Of a stretch of 16,552 bases of DNA, positions 16,217 to 16,552 are shown one piece after another. The number at the start of each line of letters is the position of its first letter. Position 1 is the stretch's first letter. The position numbers were made by a program, and so were the translations under genes. The notes beneath the pieces were generated by a model. It had not been told where the DNA came from. It saw only the letters and a program-made list of their open reading frames with translations, and did no database searches. The DNA comes from Flavobacteriales bacterium UBA2040 (lineage in GTDB: Bacteria; Bacteroidota; Bacteroidia; Flavobacteriales_D; Crocinitomicaceae), in the NCBI GenBank assembly GCA_002332715.1, contig DDBE01000052.1, positions 1-16,552 on the forward strand, in the 5' to 3' direction.

Positions 16217-16552
16217 TTATTCCCAAATTAGCTGTGGTGAACTATCTGAAACAACTAACCCATTCTTAAATTCAAAATTAATTGAAAAATTTCGTTGTAT
16301 GGATTGTGTAGGCTTGCTCAATAGAGAAATTCGAATGTTTTGATAAGGATTAATAGGTTGACTATCAATAAAACTAGTCAAAACCATATCGTTTATTTTG
16401 CAAACTGAAATCAGGTTCTCGTCCGCCGAAAAGTTATTAAATGGCTCATTTGAGATTACTTTAATACAGGTCAATCGACTTTTAAAGCCATACTACCCAG
16501 GACTTGGGTATTGGAAAGCGTTAGCTGAATTTACAACAAGTCTATTTAAGCT
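16217..16552 (-). pseudogene. 3' part of an unrecognised gene with one in-frame stop, running off the window
   Basis: Read from the window edge on the minus strand, the frame gives 19 residues (SLNRLVVNSANAFQYPSPG), a TAG at 16493-16495, then 91 residues ending in LIWE and TAA at 16217-16219. The pieces read as one continuous protein: NSANAFQYPSPG and then LTCIKVISNEPFNNFSADEN, NIRISLLSKPTQSIQRNFSI, and FKNGLVVSDSSPQLIWE. The alternating pattern suggests an extracytoplasmic beta-sandwich, loosely like DUF5034-type Bacteroidota lipoproteins, but I am not sure of any family. No ATG lies between the TAG and the rest; the only start codon is a TTG at 16474 without a visible ribosome site. The likeliest reading is the C-terminus of a gene beginning beyond 16552, interrupted by a nonsense change or sequence error. 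A separate short gene is less likely. Confidence 0.4.

Noticed and set aside
1..16552. tRNA or rRNA genes, CRISPR arrays, insertion sequences, integrase genes or long direct repeats
   Set aside because: None could be seen on reading; intergenic gaps are all below about 150 bases and hold no such structure.

Overview
The window looks like chromosomal DNA from a Bacteroidota bacterium, most likely in or near Flavobacteriales. The grounds are: low-GC DNA; A-rich sequence instead of clear Shine-Dalgarno motifs before most genes; a TAnnTTTG-type promoter element; a carbamoyl-phosphate synthase large subunit that ends without the usual C-terminal regulatory domain; and several families common in that phylum (DUF4834, large YfhO proteins, DUF1573 lipoproteins). 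The assignment rests on family recognition, not on a database search.

Layout. (1) 1-660, plus strand: the 3' end of carB, then a small DUF4834-like membrane protein. (2) 737-5690, plus strand: a tightly packed set of a 990-aa YfhO membrane protein, an FkbM-type methyltransferase and a GT4 glycosyltransferase. (3) 5716-8547, minus strand: a second glycosyltransferase followed by a secreted protein of the D-glucuronyl C5-epimerase family. (4) 8664-10157, plus strand: a Wzx-like polysaccharide flippase. Blocks 2-4 together read as a cell-surface polysaccharide locus with sugar transfer, methylation, lipid-linked export and possible epimerisation after polymerisation. No Wzy polymerase or nucleotide-sugar synthesis gene is visible, so any pathway must use genes elsewhere. 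(5) 10158-12292, minus strand: an S41 (C-terminal processing) protease and a DUF1573 lipoprotein. (6) 12440-13330, plus strand: a secreted NlpC/P60 cell-wall hydrolase. (7) 13323-16146, minus strand: a polyamine operon made of a fused AdoMet decarboxylase-spermidine synthase, an agmatinase-family gene and a small polytopic membrane protein. (8) 16217-16552, minus strand: the 3' end of an unrecognised gene running off the window.

The most notable observation is in block 7. The agmatinase gene should begin at the ATG at 14851, two bases after the speD-speE stop codon. It carries an in-frame TGA at codon 48, where the family has the Gly of a GP..I motif. The frame is open on both sides and all metal-binding residues remain. 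A naive start at the TTG at 14677 hides this and leaves an apparent 176-base gap. The last partial gene also has one in-frame stop (TAG at 16493-16495), so either both are sequence errors or this stretch is decaying.

The second notable item is the exported glucuronyl C5-epimerase homologue beside a flippase and glycosyltransferases. It raises the possibility of an iduronate-containing bacterial exopolysaccharide. I saw no RNA genes, CRISPR arrays, insertion sequences or convincing intrinsic terminators.
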